From assembly GCF_006715395.1 (NCBI RefSeq), contig NZ_VFNC01000001.1, forward strand, positions 3,906,001 through 3,970,000: a DNA stretch of 64,000 nt, in the 5' to 3' direction. Below are positions 1-7,673 of this stretch, one piece after another; position 1 is the first letter of the stretch; the number at the start of each line of letters is the position of its first letter. This DNA comes from Streptomyces sp. SLBN-31. GTDB lineage: Bacteria > Actinomycetota > Actinomycetes > Streptomycetales > Streptomycetaceae. The position numbers were made by a program, and so were the translations under genes. The notes below the pieces were generated by a model. The model was not told the origin of the DNA, ran no database searches, and worked only from the letters and a program-made list of their open reading frames with translations.

Positions 1-1
1 T

Positions 2-1426
2 TACTTCCACCCCTCCACCGATCTCGTCGTCTACGACGGCGGATACGCGCCGCTGCGGGGGCAGTTGGTCTCCCGGGCCTTCGACTCGACCCTGCACCTC
101 TCCTTCGACGTCCGCGGCGGCCTGCTCGTCCGCCAAGCGCACCACTGGGCGGCACTGGTCTTCGTCGCCGCGGTCTTCGCGCACCTGCTGCGGGTCTTCT
201 TCACCGGCGCGTTCCGCAAGCCGCGCGAGCTGAACTGGGCGCTGGGGTTCCTGCTCCTCGTCCTGGCCATGTTCGCCGGCCTGACCGGCTACGACCTGCC
301 CGACGACCTGCTGTCCGGAACCGGCCTGCAAGTGGTCAACGGCACGCTCCTGTCGATCCCGGTCGTCGGTACCTACCTGTCGTTCTTCCTCTTCGGCGGC
401 GAGTTTCCCGGCGAGGACCTGATCGCCCGCTTCAACGCCCTGCACACGCTGGTCATCCCCGCGCTGATGATCGCGGTGCTCGTCGGTTACGCGGTACTGG
501 CCCTGCGCCACCGGCCCACCCAGTACCCCGGCCCCGGCCGGAGCGAGAACAACGTCGTCGGCGTCCCGCTCGCCGTCCGTGCCGTGAAGTCCGCCGGCTA
601 CTTCTGCTTTGTGTCCGGCGTGATCTTCTTCATGGCCGCCGTGGCCCAGATCAACCCCGTGTGGAACTACGGCCCCTTCCGCCCAGACCAGGTCTCCGCC
701 GGGTCCCAGCCGGACTGGTACATGGGCGTCGCGGACGGCCTGCTGCGCGTCATGCCCGGCTGGGAGATCGACGTATGGGGCCACACTCTGGCCCTGGACA
801 ACTTCCTGCCCCTGCTGGCCGGCCTGCTCCTCTTCCTCGCGATGGGCGCCTATCCGTTTCTGGAGGCCTGGGTCACGGACGACGACCGCGACCACCACCT
901 CCTCGACCGCCCCCGCAACCGTCCCGTACGGACCGCCTTGGGCGTGGCCTGGCTCAGCATCTACGCGGTGGCGCTCGTCGGCGCCGCCAACGACGTCATC
1001 GCCACCCGGCTGCACGTCTCCGTCAACTCCGTGACCTGGGCTGTGCGCCTCGGCCTGTTCGTCGCCCCGGTCCTGGCCTTCGTCACTACCAAGCGCCTCG
1101 CGCTCGCCCTCCAGCGGCGCGACCGCGACAAGGTGCTGCACGGCCGCGAGACCGGCGTCATCACGCGCCTGCCGCACGGCGAGTATGTCGAGGTCCACGA
1201 GCCCCTCGACCCGGCCCGGCTGCACACCCTCACCGCCCACGAGCAGTACCGGCCGCTGGAGCCCACGCCCGAACCGGACCCGGACGGACCCGCGCCGACC
1301 CGGACCCGGACCGCCACTCGGCGCCTGCGCGTGGCGCTCAGCCGCGTCCTCTACGGCCCGGGCACCCAGATCCCCAAACCCTCGCCGCCCGAGCACCGGG
1401 AACTCACCGCCCGGCACCGGCCCTGA
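2..1426 (+). CDS. qcrB: Cytochrome b subunit of the bc-type menaquinol oxidoreductase, 5'-truncated by the window edge
   Basis: Membrane cytochrome b that oxidises menaquinol and passes electrons towards a QcrC/QcrA complex. The frame is open from base 2, so the start lies outside the window; about 474 residues remain, and perhaps 60-70 N-terminal residues are missing compared with the usual actinobacterial protein. Helix 2 keeps two haem-ligand histidines 14 residues apart (codons at 140 and 182), followed by LLRVFFTGAFRKPRE. Helix 4 has the first ligand His (codon 443) but Tyr at +15 (codon 488), where b6-type proteins carry the second His. TQYPGPG and the QPDWY version of the PEWY quinol-site motif are present. 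The C-terminal tail is long and Pro/Arg-rich. The next gene is an unrelated hydrolase remnant. Family call is firm; whether this is the main or a secondary copy cannot be told here. Confidence 0.9.
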   Translation, partial: YFHPSTDLVVYDGGYAPLRGQLVSRAFDSTLHLSFDVRGGLLVRQAHHWAALVFVAAVFAHLLRVFFTGAFRKPRELNWALGFLLLVLAMFAGLTGYDLPDDLLSGTGLQVVNGTLLSIPVVGTYLSFFLFGGEFPGEDLIARFNALHTLVIPALMIAVLVGYAVLALRHRPTQYPGPGRSENNVVGVPLAVRAVKSAGYFCFVSGVIFFMAAVAQINPVWNYGPFRPDQVSAGSQPDWYMGVADGLLRVMPGWEIDVWGHTLALDNFLPLLAGLLLFLAMGAYPFLEAWVTDDDRDHHLLDRPRNRPVRTALGVAWLSIYAVALVGAANDVIATRLHVSVNSVTWAVRLGLFVAPVLAFVTTKRLALALQRRDRDKVLHGRETGVITRLPHGEYVEVHEPLDPARLHTLTAHEQYRPLEPTPEPDPDGPAPTRTRTATRRLRVALSRVLYGPGTQIPKPSPPEHRELTARHRP

Positions 1427-1533
1427 TCCGCCCCTGCCCCCTACCCGACCGACTCCCGCCCGTCTCCCACCCACGCCCCGCCCGGGAGACGGTCGGGGCA
1501 CCCGCCACCGATCCCGTCCGAAAGGTCATCGAC

Positions 1534-2322
1534 ATGAACCGAACCATCCGCACCAGCCGAGCCCGTACCGCACTCACCGCCCTCGCCACCGCGAGCGCTT
1601 CGCCGGGCTGTTCACCACCACGACCGGTTCGGCTGCCGCCGACAAGGGCCCCGCCACCGAGGCGCCCAAGCCCACCGTCGTCCTCGTCCACGGCGCGTTC
1701 GCCGACTCCACGAGCTGGAACGACGTCATCCGCAGACTGCGCCACGATCACTATCCGGTGGTCGCCGTCGCCAACCCGCTGCGCTCTCTGAGCGGCGACT
1801 CCGCCTACCTCAGGGACGTCCTGGCCGGCATCGACGGGCCCATCGTTCTCGCCCGGGCACTCCTACGGCTACCTCGCTGCCTTCCTCCCGGACAAGGGGG
1901 AGAGCGCGGCCGACCTGGCGGGCAAGTTCCCGGGCAGTACCCTCGGCGACGCGCTGCGCCCGGTGCCGACCACGAACGCCGGCGGCTCCCCGGTCAATGA
2001 CCTATAGATTCAGAACGCCGAGTTCCGCCATCAGTTCGCGGCGGACGTGCCCCGCGCCACGACGGACCTGATGGCCGTCACCCAGCGGCCGATCACCGAC
2101 GCAGCCCTGGCCGGGGCCGCGGCCGAACCGGCCTGGAAGACCATCCCCTCCTGGGCCCTGGTCGCCACGCAGGACCTCAACATCCCGCCCGCGGTGCAGG
2201 AGTTCGTGGCCGAGCGGGCCCACGCCCACACCTCGAAGGTGCGGTCCTCGCACGCGGTGAGCGTCTCGAAGCCCGGCAAGGTCACCGAGGTCATCGAGGA
2301 CGCCGCTGACGCGGTGCGCTGA
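1534..2322 (+). pseudogene. Decayed secreted alpha/beta hydrolase
   Basis: The translation matches the intact secreted hydrolase at 29472-30311 almost throughout, but in three frames. It starts at ATG 1534 with a signal-peptide-like stretch, shifts frame near 1600, runs through PTVVLVHGAFADSTSW, and shifts again near 1850 just before the nucleophile GHSYG. About 20 codons after GHSYG are deleted, then comes AAFLPDKGES and an in-frame TAG at 2005-2007. The last segment (AEFRHQFAADV to the TGA at 2320-2322) is open and well conserved. Four independent lesions rule out a functional product. Parent proteins are exported serine hydrolases of unknown substrate. Confidence 0.88.
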
Positions 2323-2334
2323 CACCCGACGCCG

Positions 2335-2380
2335 GACGAGCCGTGCGGACGGTGCGCTGTCGCCCGCCGTACGGCTCGTC
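2335..2380. terminator. Possible hairpin after the hydrolase remnant
   Basis: A 10-bp perfect stem (GACGAGCCGT at 2335-2344 with ACGGCTCGTC at 2371-2380) encloses a 26-base loop, 12 bases after the pseudogene stop. There is no T-run, so it is only a possible terminator. Confidence 0.35.
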
Positions 2381-2981
2381 GCGCTGTCGCCGCGACCCGC
2401 TCCACCGACCGCACCTGCCCCGGACGTGCAAGGACGAACTCGTGCGCTGCGAACCGCGGATCACCCCCATCGACTTCGCCGAGCTCACCTGCACCTCTGC
2501 TGCTCAGCGCAGACCCTGGAGCGCTACCACTGGGCAATGCCCCACCCCGGCACGTATCTGCCCGTACTGCTGACGCGCCCTGGGCCCCTCCATCTGGCCG
2601 TGCAGGACATCACCCGACGCCACATCGCCGTCGGCCGCCTGATGCCGGGACACTCCGTGGAGGCCGCGCTGCTGGTCGAGGACGCCCGGCAGAGCCGTGG
2701 ACTGGGCAGTGGGTCTGGCACGGCACGCGCTCAGCGGCGGCCGGGACACCCTCTACGGTCTCTACCTGGCGGGTGACGGACGGATCGACGCGACCCTGCG
2801 CCACGCGGACGTCCCCGTGCACCGCACGCGGGAGGGCGACTCCGTCACCGCATGGGCCCGGAACTCGCGACCTCGCCGCGCTCGATGGGGCACCGACACG
2901 CTGACCCCGCACGCGGCCGGCCCGCGTCGCCTTCCTCCGGGGAAGAGCTCCGCGGACCGGCCGCGTGCGGGGTCCGTCGTC
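2381..2981. other. No intact gene; possible frameshifted fragment
   Basis: No gene is recognised. On the plus strand, 2500-2850 has protein-like segments that line up end to end over two frames (YHWAMPHPGTYLPVLL in one, then GGRDTLYGLYLAGDGRIDA in another). This suggests a frameshifted remnant of an unrecognised gene. Confidence 0.3.
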
Positions 2982-3350
2982 CTACGGCACCCTGTCGGCG
3001 TACAGGTCATCGTCGAACGCCGCGCCCTCCAGGATCGCCTTGACCGAGGTCAGGTAGCGGGCCGCGGCCGCCCCGTCCACCAGCCTGCGGTCGTCCGACA
3101 GCGACAGGTGCACAGGTCCCGGAGGCCGATGGCCTCGTCGTCGCCGTCGCGGAGACCGGGGGCCGCCTGACCGTCGTGCCCACACCGGCGATCGCGGCCT
3201 CCTTCGACGGCACGATGACGGTGTCGAACAGGGCGCCGCGCGAACCCGTGGTGGAGATCGTGAACGTCGAGCCCGTCACCTCGTCGGGCGTGAGGTGCCC
3301 GCCGCGGGCCCGATCGGCCAGGTCGTGGACGGCCGGCGCGACAGCGCGAC
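2982..3350 (-). pseudogene. C-terminal remnant of a 2-oxoacid dehydrogenase E2 acyltransferase
   Basis: Read on the minus strand, the segment gives the end of the E2 catalytic domain in two frames: GSTFTISTTGSRGALFDT followed by VIVPSKEAAIAGVG in one, then, after a shift near 3130, VHLSLSDDRRLVDGAAAARY to the stop at 2982-2984. HLSLSDDRRLVDG corresponds to the catalytic H-x-x-x-D-G region, with Arg replacing the usual catalytic His (normally DHRLVDG). The lipoyl, peripheral-subunit-binding and upstream catalytic parts are missing. It adjoins an unrelated MFS fragment. Non-functional. Confidence 0.8.
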
Positions 3351-3492
3351 GTTGGTGACGGTGGAGCCCAGCACCAGGACGCTCGACCCGAGCACCGTGG
3401 CGAGCAGGGTCCACCGACCGCGGGCGCCAGCGATCCGGAGGAACGGGACAGGCAGTGGGGGTGGCGCCGTCCGTGGCGGGGGAGTGCGTCAT
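3351..3492 (-). pseudogene. N-terminal remnant of an MFS drug-efflux transporter
   Basis: An ATG at 3492-3490 opens MTHSPATDGATPTACPVP. After a one-base shift near 3438 the reading continues as RWTLLATVLGSSVLVLGS and TVTNVALS, the first membrane segment of EmrB/QacA-type (DHA2) pumps. The reading then runs directly into the E2 remnant near 3350, so the other membrane segments are gone. Two unrelated gene ends have been joined here. Confidence 0.65.
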
Positions 3493-3672
3493 GTCGGATC
3501 TTGGCGTCGTCGTCCGACGGGGCGGAGCTGGCACCGGGCGGCCGGGGGCCGTCGCCCGACCGGCGGCCGGGGTGGCCGGGCGACGTACCGTGTTCGGCCG
3601 GGCCGGAGCGGCCGGCTCAGCCGAACATGCCGGGCTTAAGACCACCGGGTCACCAGCCCCTTTGCGGCTACC

Positions 3673-4152
3673 TCACGGATGTCCGTAGCGGTATCCGCTC
3701 CGCGCAAGGCCATCCCTCACCCGTGCGGCGTCGTCATCCAGCTCTGCTCGGGACCGATCCAGCCACCTGACCTCCAAACGGAACCGGTCGTTGGCGGTAC
3801 GGGGGAAAACATGCACGTGAAGATGGAAGACCGTCTGATCGGCCACCTCGCCATCGGCGAGAAACACGTTCACTCCCTGACACGGCAGCTCGGAGCGCCG
3901 CAGTGCCCGCGCCAGCAGATGGACGACCTGAAACAAGTGCGCCGTCAAAGTCTGGTCGATGTCCTCCAGGCCTGCGGCATGCGCCTTGGGAATGACGAGG
4001 AGATCTCCGGGCGCGGCCGGGTGGATCTCCATGAAGGACAGGACTCGGGCGTCCTCGTACACCCGGCTGGCGCGAACCCGGCCTGCGACGATGTCACAGA
4101 AGACGCAGGCCGGATCCGCAGCGAACAACCCCATACGGCCAGCATGCGGCAT
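3673..4152 (-). CDS. HIT-family nucleotide hydrolase/transferase
   Basis: A 159-residue cytoplasmic histidine-triad protein; the family hydrolyses or transfers nucleotidyl groups (AMP-amines, dinucleoside polyphosphates). The triad HLHVHVF (H-x-H-x-H) lies near residue 115, with an N-terminal ACVFCDIVAGR of the usual HIT type and LVIPKAHAAGLEDI in the middle. I chose ATG 4152 because GGGGGAGGAACG precedes it; the frame stays open upstream to 4269 without a site as good, and ATG 4134 is possible. It stands alone between decayed genes. The substrate cannot be inferred. Confidence 0.88.
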   Translation of the reverse strand: MPHAGRMGLFAADPACVFCDIVAGRVRASRVYEDARVLSFMEIHPAAPGDLLVIPKAHAAGLEDIDQTLTAHLFQVVHLLARALRRSELPCQGVNVFLADGEVADQTVFHLHVHVFPRTANDRFRLEVRWLDRSRAELDDDAARVRDGLARSGYRYGHP

Positions 4153-4199
4153 CGTTCCTCCCCCACCCAACTCCTCCTTACTCACGAGGAGGGTGAGAG

Positions 4200-4640
4200 C
4201 CAGTGCCGAGGATGATGCGGCCGACCGTGTCCCACAGTGCTGCCGAGGCGAATACCGGCCGTTCCGCACCCGGGACTGCCGACCCCTCTCAGGCGCGGCG
4301 CACCCGCCAGAGCCATGTCGCCGTGCCGGCCGGCAGCGCGAGCGTCACGAGGTTGGCCACAAAGGCGGGGGTGGTGCCTGCCACGGCGCCTGACAGATTT
4401 CCGGTGGCGATGACGGCGCTCGGCAGGACGGGGGTAAGCAGTACGCCGGTGGTCTTTTGAACGGCGGTCCAGTGTCCCCGAGGTGCAGAGAAGTACCGCG
4501 CCGATGACGCGGAACAGGACGCCGAACAGCGGCCCGGGGAGGGCGGGGAAGATCATTATGAAGGGCAGCGAGAGGGCGAGCATCAGGAGCGGGACCAGGG
4601 GGTGCACCTTGCCGCGCCGGGCGGGTGCGCCGACACCGCT
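4200..4640 (-). pseudogene. Unrecognised small membrane protein, probably frameshifted
   Basis: On the minus strand one frame gives two hydrophobic segments (LMLALSLPFIMIFPALPGP and LFGVLFRVIGAVLLCTSG). A shift near 4450 leads into another frame with VLPSAVIATGNLSGAVAG and AFVANLVTLALPAGTATW. Together this looks like a small four-helix membrane protein broken by one frameshift. I do not recognise the family. Nothing else was seen between 4153 and 4765. Confidence 0.35.
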
Positions 4641-4765
4641 GCGGACCGAGGCCCCCACGTCCGGCGAATCCCCTGGTGAGCGACTCAGCTCTGGACGCCA
4701 TTCGAGGCCGGGAGATGAAGAACAAGCTTATGCAGGCGACGACCGCTTACCCACCTGACGATGAT

Positions 4766-5273
4766 TCAGCCCAGCAGGTCGCGGATCTCCCGGGCGAGGT
4801 CGATGGAGGCGTCGATCTCCAGTTTGCGGTTGGTGAGGCTCTCGACGTTGATCCCGAAAGGCATGCCGAGGCGGCGGCAGTACGCGATCAGGGCCCGGGC
4901 ATTGAGGAGGCACTGCTCGTACGACACGGCGAGGGGGTCGCCGCGGGTGATCTCGGCCTGGAGCCATCGCGGGACCTCGATACCGAGCCAGGTCATGAAC
5001 TCCAGGGTCTTCACCGACCCGCACGCGGCCAGGGTCAGCACCACCGGCTTCGGGTCCAGGCCCTGGTCGCGGCAGCCGTGGGTGTAGTCGGAGAGCAGGT
5101 TGCGGGTGTGATCCAGGTCGTAGCAGACCTGGGAGACGAAGAATTCGCAGCCGGCGTCCTGCTTGTGCAGCATGCGTGCGCATGATGTCATCCCACTCAG
5201 CGGCTCTCTGGCGAAAGCGGTTGGCTTCCGCCGGAGAGCCGCTGAGTGCGCGCAGGTGGATGGCGTCGGCCAC
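4766..5273 (-). pseudogene. Remnant of a methylenetetrahydrofolate-reductase-like gene (C-terminal half)
   Basis: The minus strand encodes the C-terminal half of an MTHFR-family TIM barrel: FFVSQVCYDLDHTRNLLSDY, TLAACGSVKTLEFMTWLGI, SYEQCLLNARALIAYCRRLG, GINVESLTNRKLEIDAS. The preceding part, ADAIHLRALSGSPAEANRF, is in another frame; the two join near 5175. The N-terminal half of the barrel, with FAD-site residues, is absent, and no start codon with a ribosome site was found. The reading ends at TGA 4768-4766. Inactive remnant. Confidence 0.8.
5194..5248. repeat. Long inverted repeat inside the MTHFR remnant
   Basis: CACTCAGCGGCTCTC at 5194-5208 is the perfect complement of GAGAGCCGCTGAGTG at 5234-5248. 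Inside it, GGCGAAAGC and GCTTCCGCC can pair as a second, imperfect stem. The arms lie within coding-like sequence, so they may be chance or a scar of rearrangement. Confidence 0.75.
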
Positions 5274-5293
5274 CTACTTCCCCTGCTCTCCAA

Positions 5294-5740
5294 TCAGGCG
5301 ATGTCGGGCTGCCGGTTGAAGGTGCGCTGCAGCAGCCCGTAGAGGGTGTCCCGCTCCTGCTGGCTGAGTCTGTCCAGGCCCGCGATCGTGTTGTGCATTT
5401 TCCCGCGGATCACGTCGATGACGCGCTCTCCTTCGGCGGTGAGCACGACGTTCTTGACGCGCCGGTCGGAGGAGCTCGGTTCGCGGCGAACCAGGCCGCG
5501 CTTCTCCAGCCGGTCGATGATCCCGGTCATGTTGGAGGCGTCGCAGGTCAGCGTGATGGCCAGGACGCTCATGGAAGCGGGTCCGCGGCGCAACACGTTG
5601 AGTGTCTTGCCCTGGCTGGCCGTGAGGTTCTCGCTCGCGGCGGCGACGGTGAAGTCGCCGTAGTAGGCACCCAGCGACACCGAGAGCAGCTCCATGAGCT
5701 GGGCGGTGCCGATGCGGGGCGTTGCTGTCATGGACGTCAC
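5294..5740 (-). CDS. MarR-family transcriptional regulator
   Basis: A 148-residue winged-helix repressor. The DNA-binding part includes ASMSVLAITLTCDASNMTGI, IDRLEKRGLVRRE and the wing DRRVKNVVLTAEGERV; helices at both ends form the dimer interface. It is divergent from the MFS pump at 5862, and the shared 121-bp gap carries three copies of a TTGAnnnnnTCAA-like site, so the pump gene and probably the regulator itself are its targets. Start is GTG 5740 with GGGG five bases upstream, or ATG 5731, which has AAGGTG upstream; I could not decide. The ligand is likely a substrate of the pump (inference). Confidence 0.9.
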   Translation of the reverse strand: MTSMTATPRIGTAQLMELLSVSLGAYYGDFTVAAASENLTASQGKTLNVLRRGPASMSVLAITLTCDASNMTGIIDRLEKRGLVRREPSSSDRRVKNVVLTAEGERVIDVIRGKMHNTIAGLDRLSQQERDTLYGLLQRTFNRQPDIA

Positions 5741-5755
5741 CTTACCCCGGAAAAC

Positions 5756-5785
5756 TTGACGATCTCAAATATTCCTGGCTACGGT
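5756..5785 (+). promoter_or_regulatory. Likely sigma-70-type promoter for the MFS gene
   Basis: TTGACG at 5756-5761 and TACGGT at 5780-5785 are separated by 18 bases, about 75 bases before the MFS start. The elements are read from sequence only. Confidence 0.5.
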
Positions 5786-5825
5786 TCGTCCATTACTTGA
5801 AGTTCTCAAGCTTCGAGGTTCTTAA
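5756..5825. promoter_or_regulatory. Three repeated MarR-type operators
   Basis: Copies are TTGACGATCTCAA (5756-5768), TTGAAGTTCTCAA (5797-5809) and the weaker TCGAGGTTCTTAA (5813-5825). All share TTGA-N5-TCAA geometry. The first overlaps the likely -35 box and the other two lie downstream of the -10, so binding should block both polymerase entry and escape (inference). Confidence 0.7.
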
Positions 5826-5861
5826 GTAGCTCTTCGGGGTCTGAAGGTAGGGAAGAGTTTC

Positions 5862-7367
5862 GTGTCTCACGTGCAGCATGCGGCGGTCCGGCAACGCTCG
5901 GCGGACACCGCGGTGGTCCTGGTGCTAGGGCTTGCCGCCATGGTCGTCTCGATGATGCAGACCCTGGTCGTCCCGATCCTGGGCATCATCCAGAGCGACC
6001 TGGCGGTCACCACTGCAAACGTCAGCTGGGTGACCACGGCCACGCTTCTGTCGGCCGCCGTCTTCACTCCGCTGCTCGGTCGCTTCGGCGACCAGCACGG
6101 CAAGAAGCCCACCCTCGTCGGCGTTCTGGTCGTGATGATCGCGGGCTCGGTGCTCGCCGCCACCACCACCTCGCTGACATGGCTGATCGTCGGCCGAGTG
6201 ATGCAGGGAGCGGCGACCGCGATCTTTCCGCTCGCCCTGTCCATCCTGCGCGAAGAGATCAAGCCCGAGAAGCTGCATGGGGCCATGGCCCTGGTCAGTG
6301 GCACACTCGCGTTCGGCAGTGGGCTCGCGCTGGTCGGCGCTGGGCTCCTCACGCGGGGCTCGGACCCCGACTACCACCGGGTCTTCTGGCTCGCGGTGGT
6401 GCTGGCCGTGGCGGCGCTGGCAGGTGTGCTGTTCACCGTGCCCGCTTCCCGGACGAAGACGGGAGGCAGGACGGACTGGCTGGGGGCGCTGACCCTGGCG
6501 GCCCTCCTGGTGCTCCTGCTTCTGCCCATCTCGCAGGGGCAGGAGTGGGGTTGGGCCTCCGGCCGTACGCTCGGTTCCTTCGGCGGGGCGGTCGCCATGG
6601 CGGTCGTGTGGGTCGTGGGCGAAAATCGGGTCAAGGAACCGATGGTGGACATGAAGATGTTCGCCCACCGGCCCGTTCTCTTCACCAATCTGGCCGGACT
6701 GTTGCTCGGGTTTGCCATGTTCGCCCAGTTCATCGGCGTCTCTTATCTCGTCCAGATGCCCGAGGACGTCGCCGGTTACGGTTTCGGTGCTTCCGTGCTC
6801 CAAGCATCCGTCGTGTACCTGCTCCCGACCACACTCGTCTCGCTTCTGGGTGCTCAGTTCGGCGGCGTCATGGTGCGCCGGCTCGGGGCCCGCGTCACCC
6901 TGGCGGCCGGCGCCTGCTTCGGAGTGCTCGGATTCGCTTGGCTGAGCGCCGCGCACGACACCACCCCCTCGGTAATCGGCGCGGGCATGGTCATCGGCTT
7001 GGCCATCAGCTTCGGTTACGCCTCAATGCCCGCCCTCATCGTGGCCAGCGTGCCCGCGCACCAGACCGGGATTGCCAACGGCATCAATTCCATCTCCCGC
7101 TCGGTCGGCAGCGCCGTCGCAAGCGCGGTGATCACCTCGCTGTTGGCGTCGAAAACGATCCGGCTTCCGCACGGCATGCCCGCGCTGCCCCAGGAGAGCC
7201 AGTTCACGATCAGCTTTACCCTCGCCGGAGCGGCGTTCGTCCTGGTCGTCGTCGTAGCCCTCGTCGGAATCAGGGCGCAGGCACCCCACACGCCCGTACC
7301 GAGGAACGTGACGGAATCCGGGGCCGAGGGGCGTGCGGAGGCGGAAGCCGGCGCCGAACTCGTGTGA
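5862..7367 (+). CDS. MFS multidrug efflux transporter (DHA2/EmrB-QacA type)
   Basis: A 501-residue proton-driven export protein of the plasma membrane. It has many hydrophobic segments (probably 14), MFS motif A in the loop after helix 2 (GRFGDQHGKK), and the helix 4 start GRVMQGAATAIFPLALSIL typical of drug/H+ antiporters. A Glu/Ala-rich tail ends it. The start is GTG 5862 after GGGAAGA; no ATG lies nearby. Divergent control by the MarR protein at 5294-5740 through the shared operators is the natural reading. The exported compound cannot be told from the sequence. Confidence 0.9.
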   Translation: MSHVQHAAVRQRSADTAVVLVLGLAAMVVSMMQTLVVPILGIIQSDLAVTTANVSWVTTATLLSAAVFTPLLGRFGDQHGKKPTLVGVLVVMIAGSVLAATTTSLTWLIVGRVMQGAATAIFPLALSILREEIKPEKLHGAMALVSGTLAFGSGLALVGAGLLTRGSDPDYHRVFWLAVVLAVAALAGVLFTVPASRTKTGGRTDWLGALTLAALLVLLLLPISQGQEWGWASGRTLGSFGGAVAMAVVWVVGENRVKEPMVDMKMFAHRPVLFTNLAGLLLGFAMFAQFIGVSYLVQMPEDVAGYGFGASVLQASVVYLLPTTLVSLLGAQFGGVMVRRLGARVTLAAGACFGVLGFAWLSAAHDTTPSVIGAGMVIGLAISFGYASMPALIVASVPAHQTGIANGINSISRSVGSAVASAVITSLLASKTIRLPHGMPALPQESQFTISFTLAGAAFVLVVVVALVGIRAQAPHTPVPRNVTESGAEGRAEAEAGAELV

Positions 7368-7376
7368 CCGGGCCTC

Positions 7377-7397
7377 GTGCCGGCTGCCGACCGGCAC
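7377..7397 (+). terminator. Hairpin after the MFS gene
   Basis: GTGCCGG (7377-7383) pairs with CCGGCAC (7391-7397) across a 7-base loop, ten bases after the MFS stop. No T-run follows, as is common in this group. Confidence 0.5.
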
Positions 7398-7470
7398 GGC
7401 AGGCGCTACTCCTGACGTCAGGCGTCGGGGGAGTCACGGGGGCGACTGCGAGCTCGTCGGAGCCGTACCG

Positions 7471-7544
7471 GCCGCTCCCTCTCGTGCGGTGCTCGGGCCG
7501 CTCCCTCTCGTGCGGTGCTCGGGCCGCTCCCTCTCGAGCGGGGG
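7471..7544. repeat. 26-bp direct tandem repeat, nearly three copies
   Basis: Two identical 26-base units begin at 7471 and 7497 (each starting GCCGCTCCCTCTCG) and a third, diverging after 14 bases, at 7523. It fills part of the gap before the gene at 7674. No reading frame is maintained, so it is non-coding. Confidence 0.85.
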
Positions 7545-7673
7545 TCCGGCCGCTGCCGTGCGGCGGTGTCGGCCGGCCAATGCCCCGCCGCACATCGACT
7601 CGTCGGACACACCCGAACGCTCCTCGACCAGCGCTCGGGTGACATCCGAACCCTCTATGAAAGGCACGACACG

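Noticed and set aside
1534..3350. All frameshifts as sequencing errors
   Set aside because: The broken genes also carry large deletions, lost domains and stop codons, whereas the long operons at 12.3-17.2 and 49-60.7 kb show no frameshift; error alone would not cluster like this. It remains possible for single-base cases at 18838 and 63262.
7471..7544. CRISPR array
   Set aside because: Units are contiguous with no spacers, only three copies, and no cas genes are present in the window.
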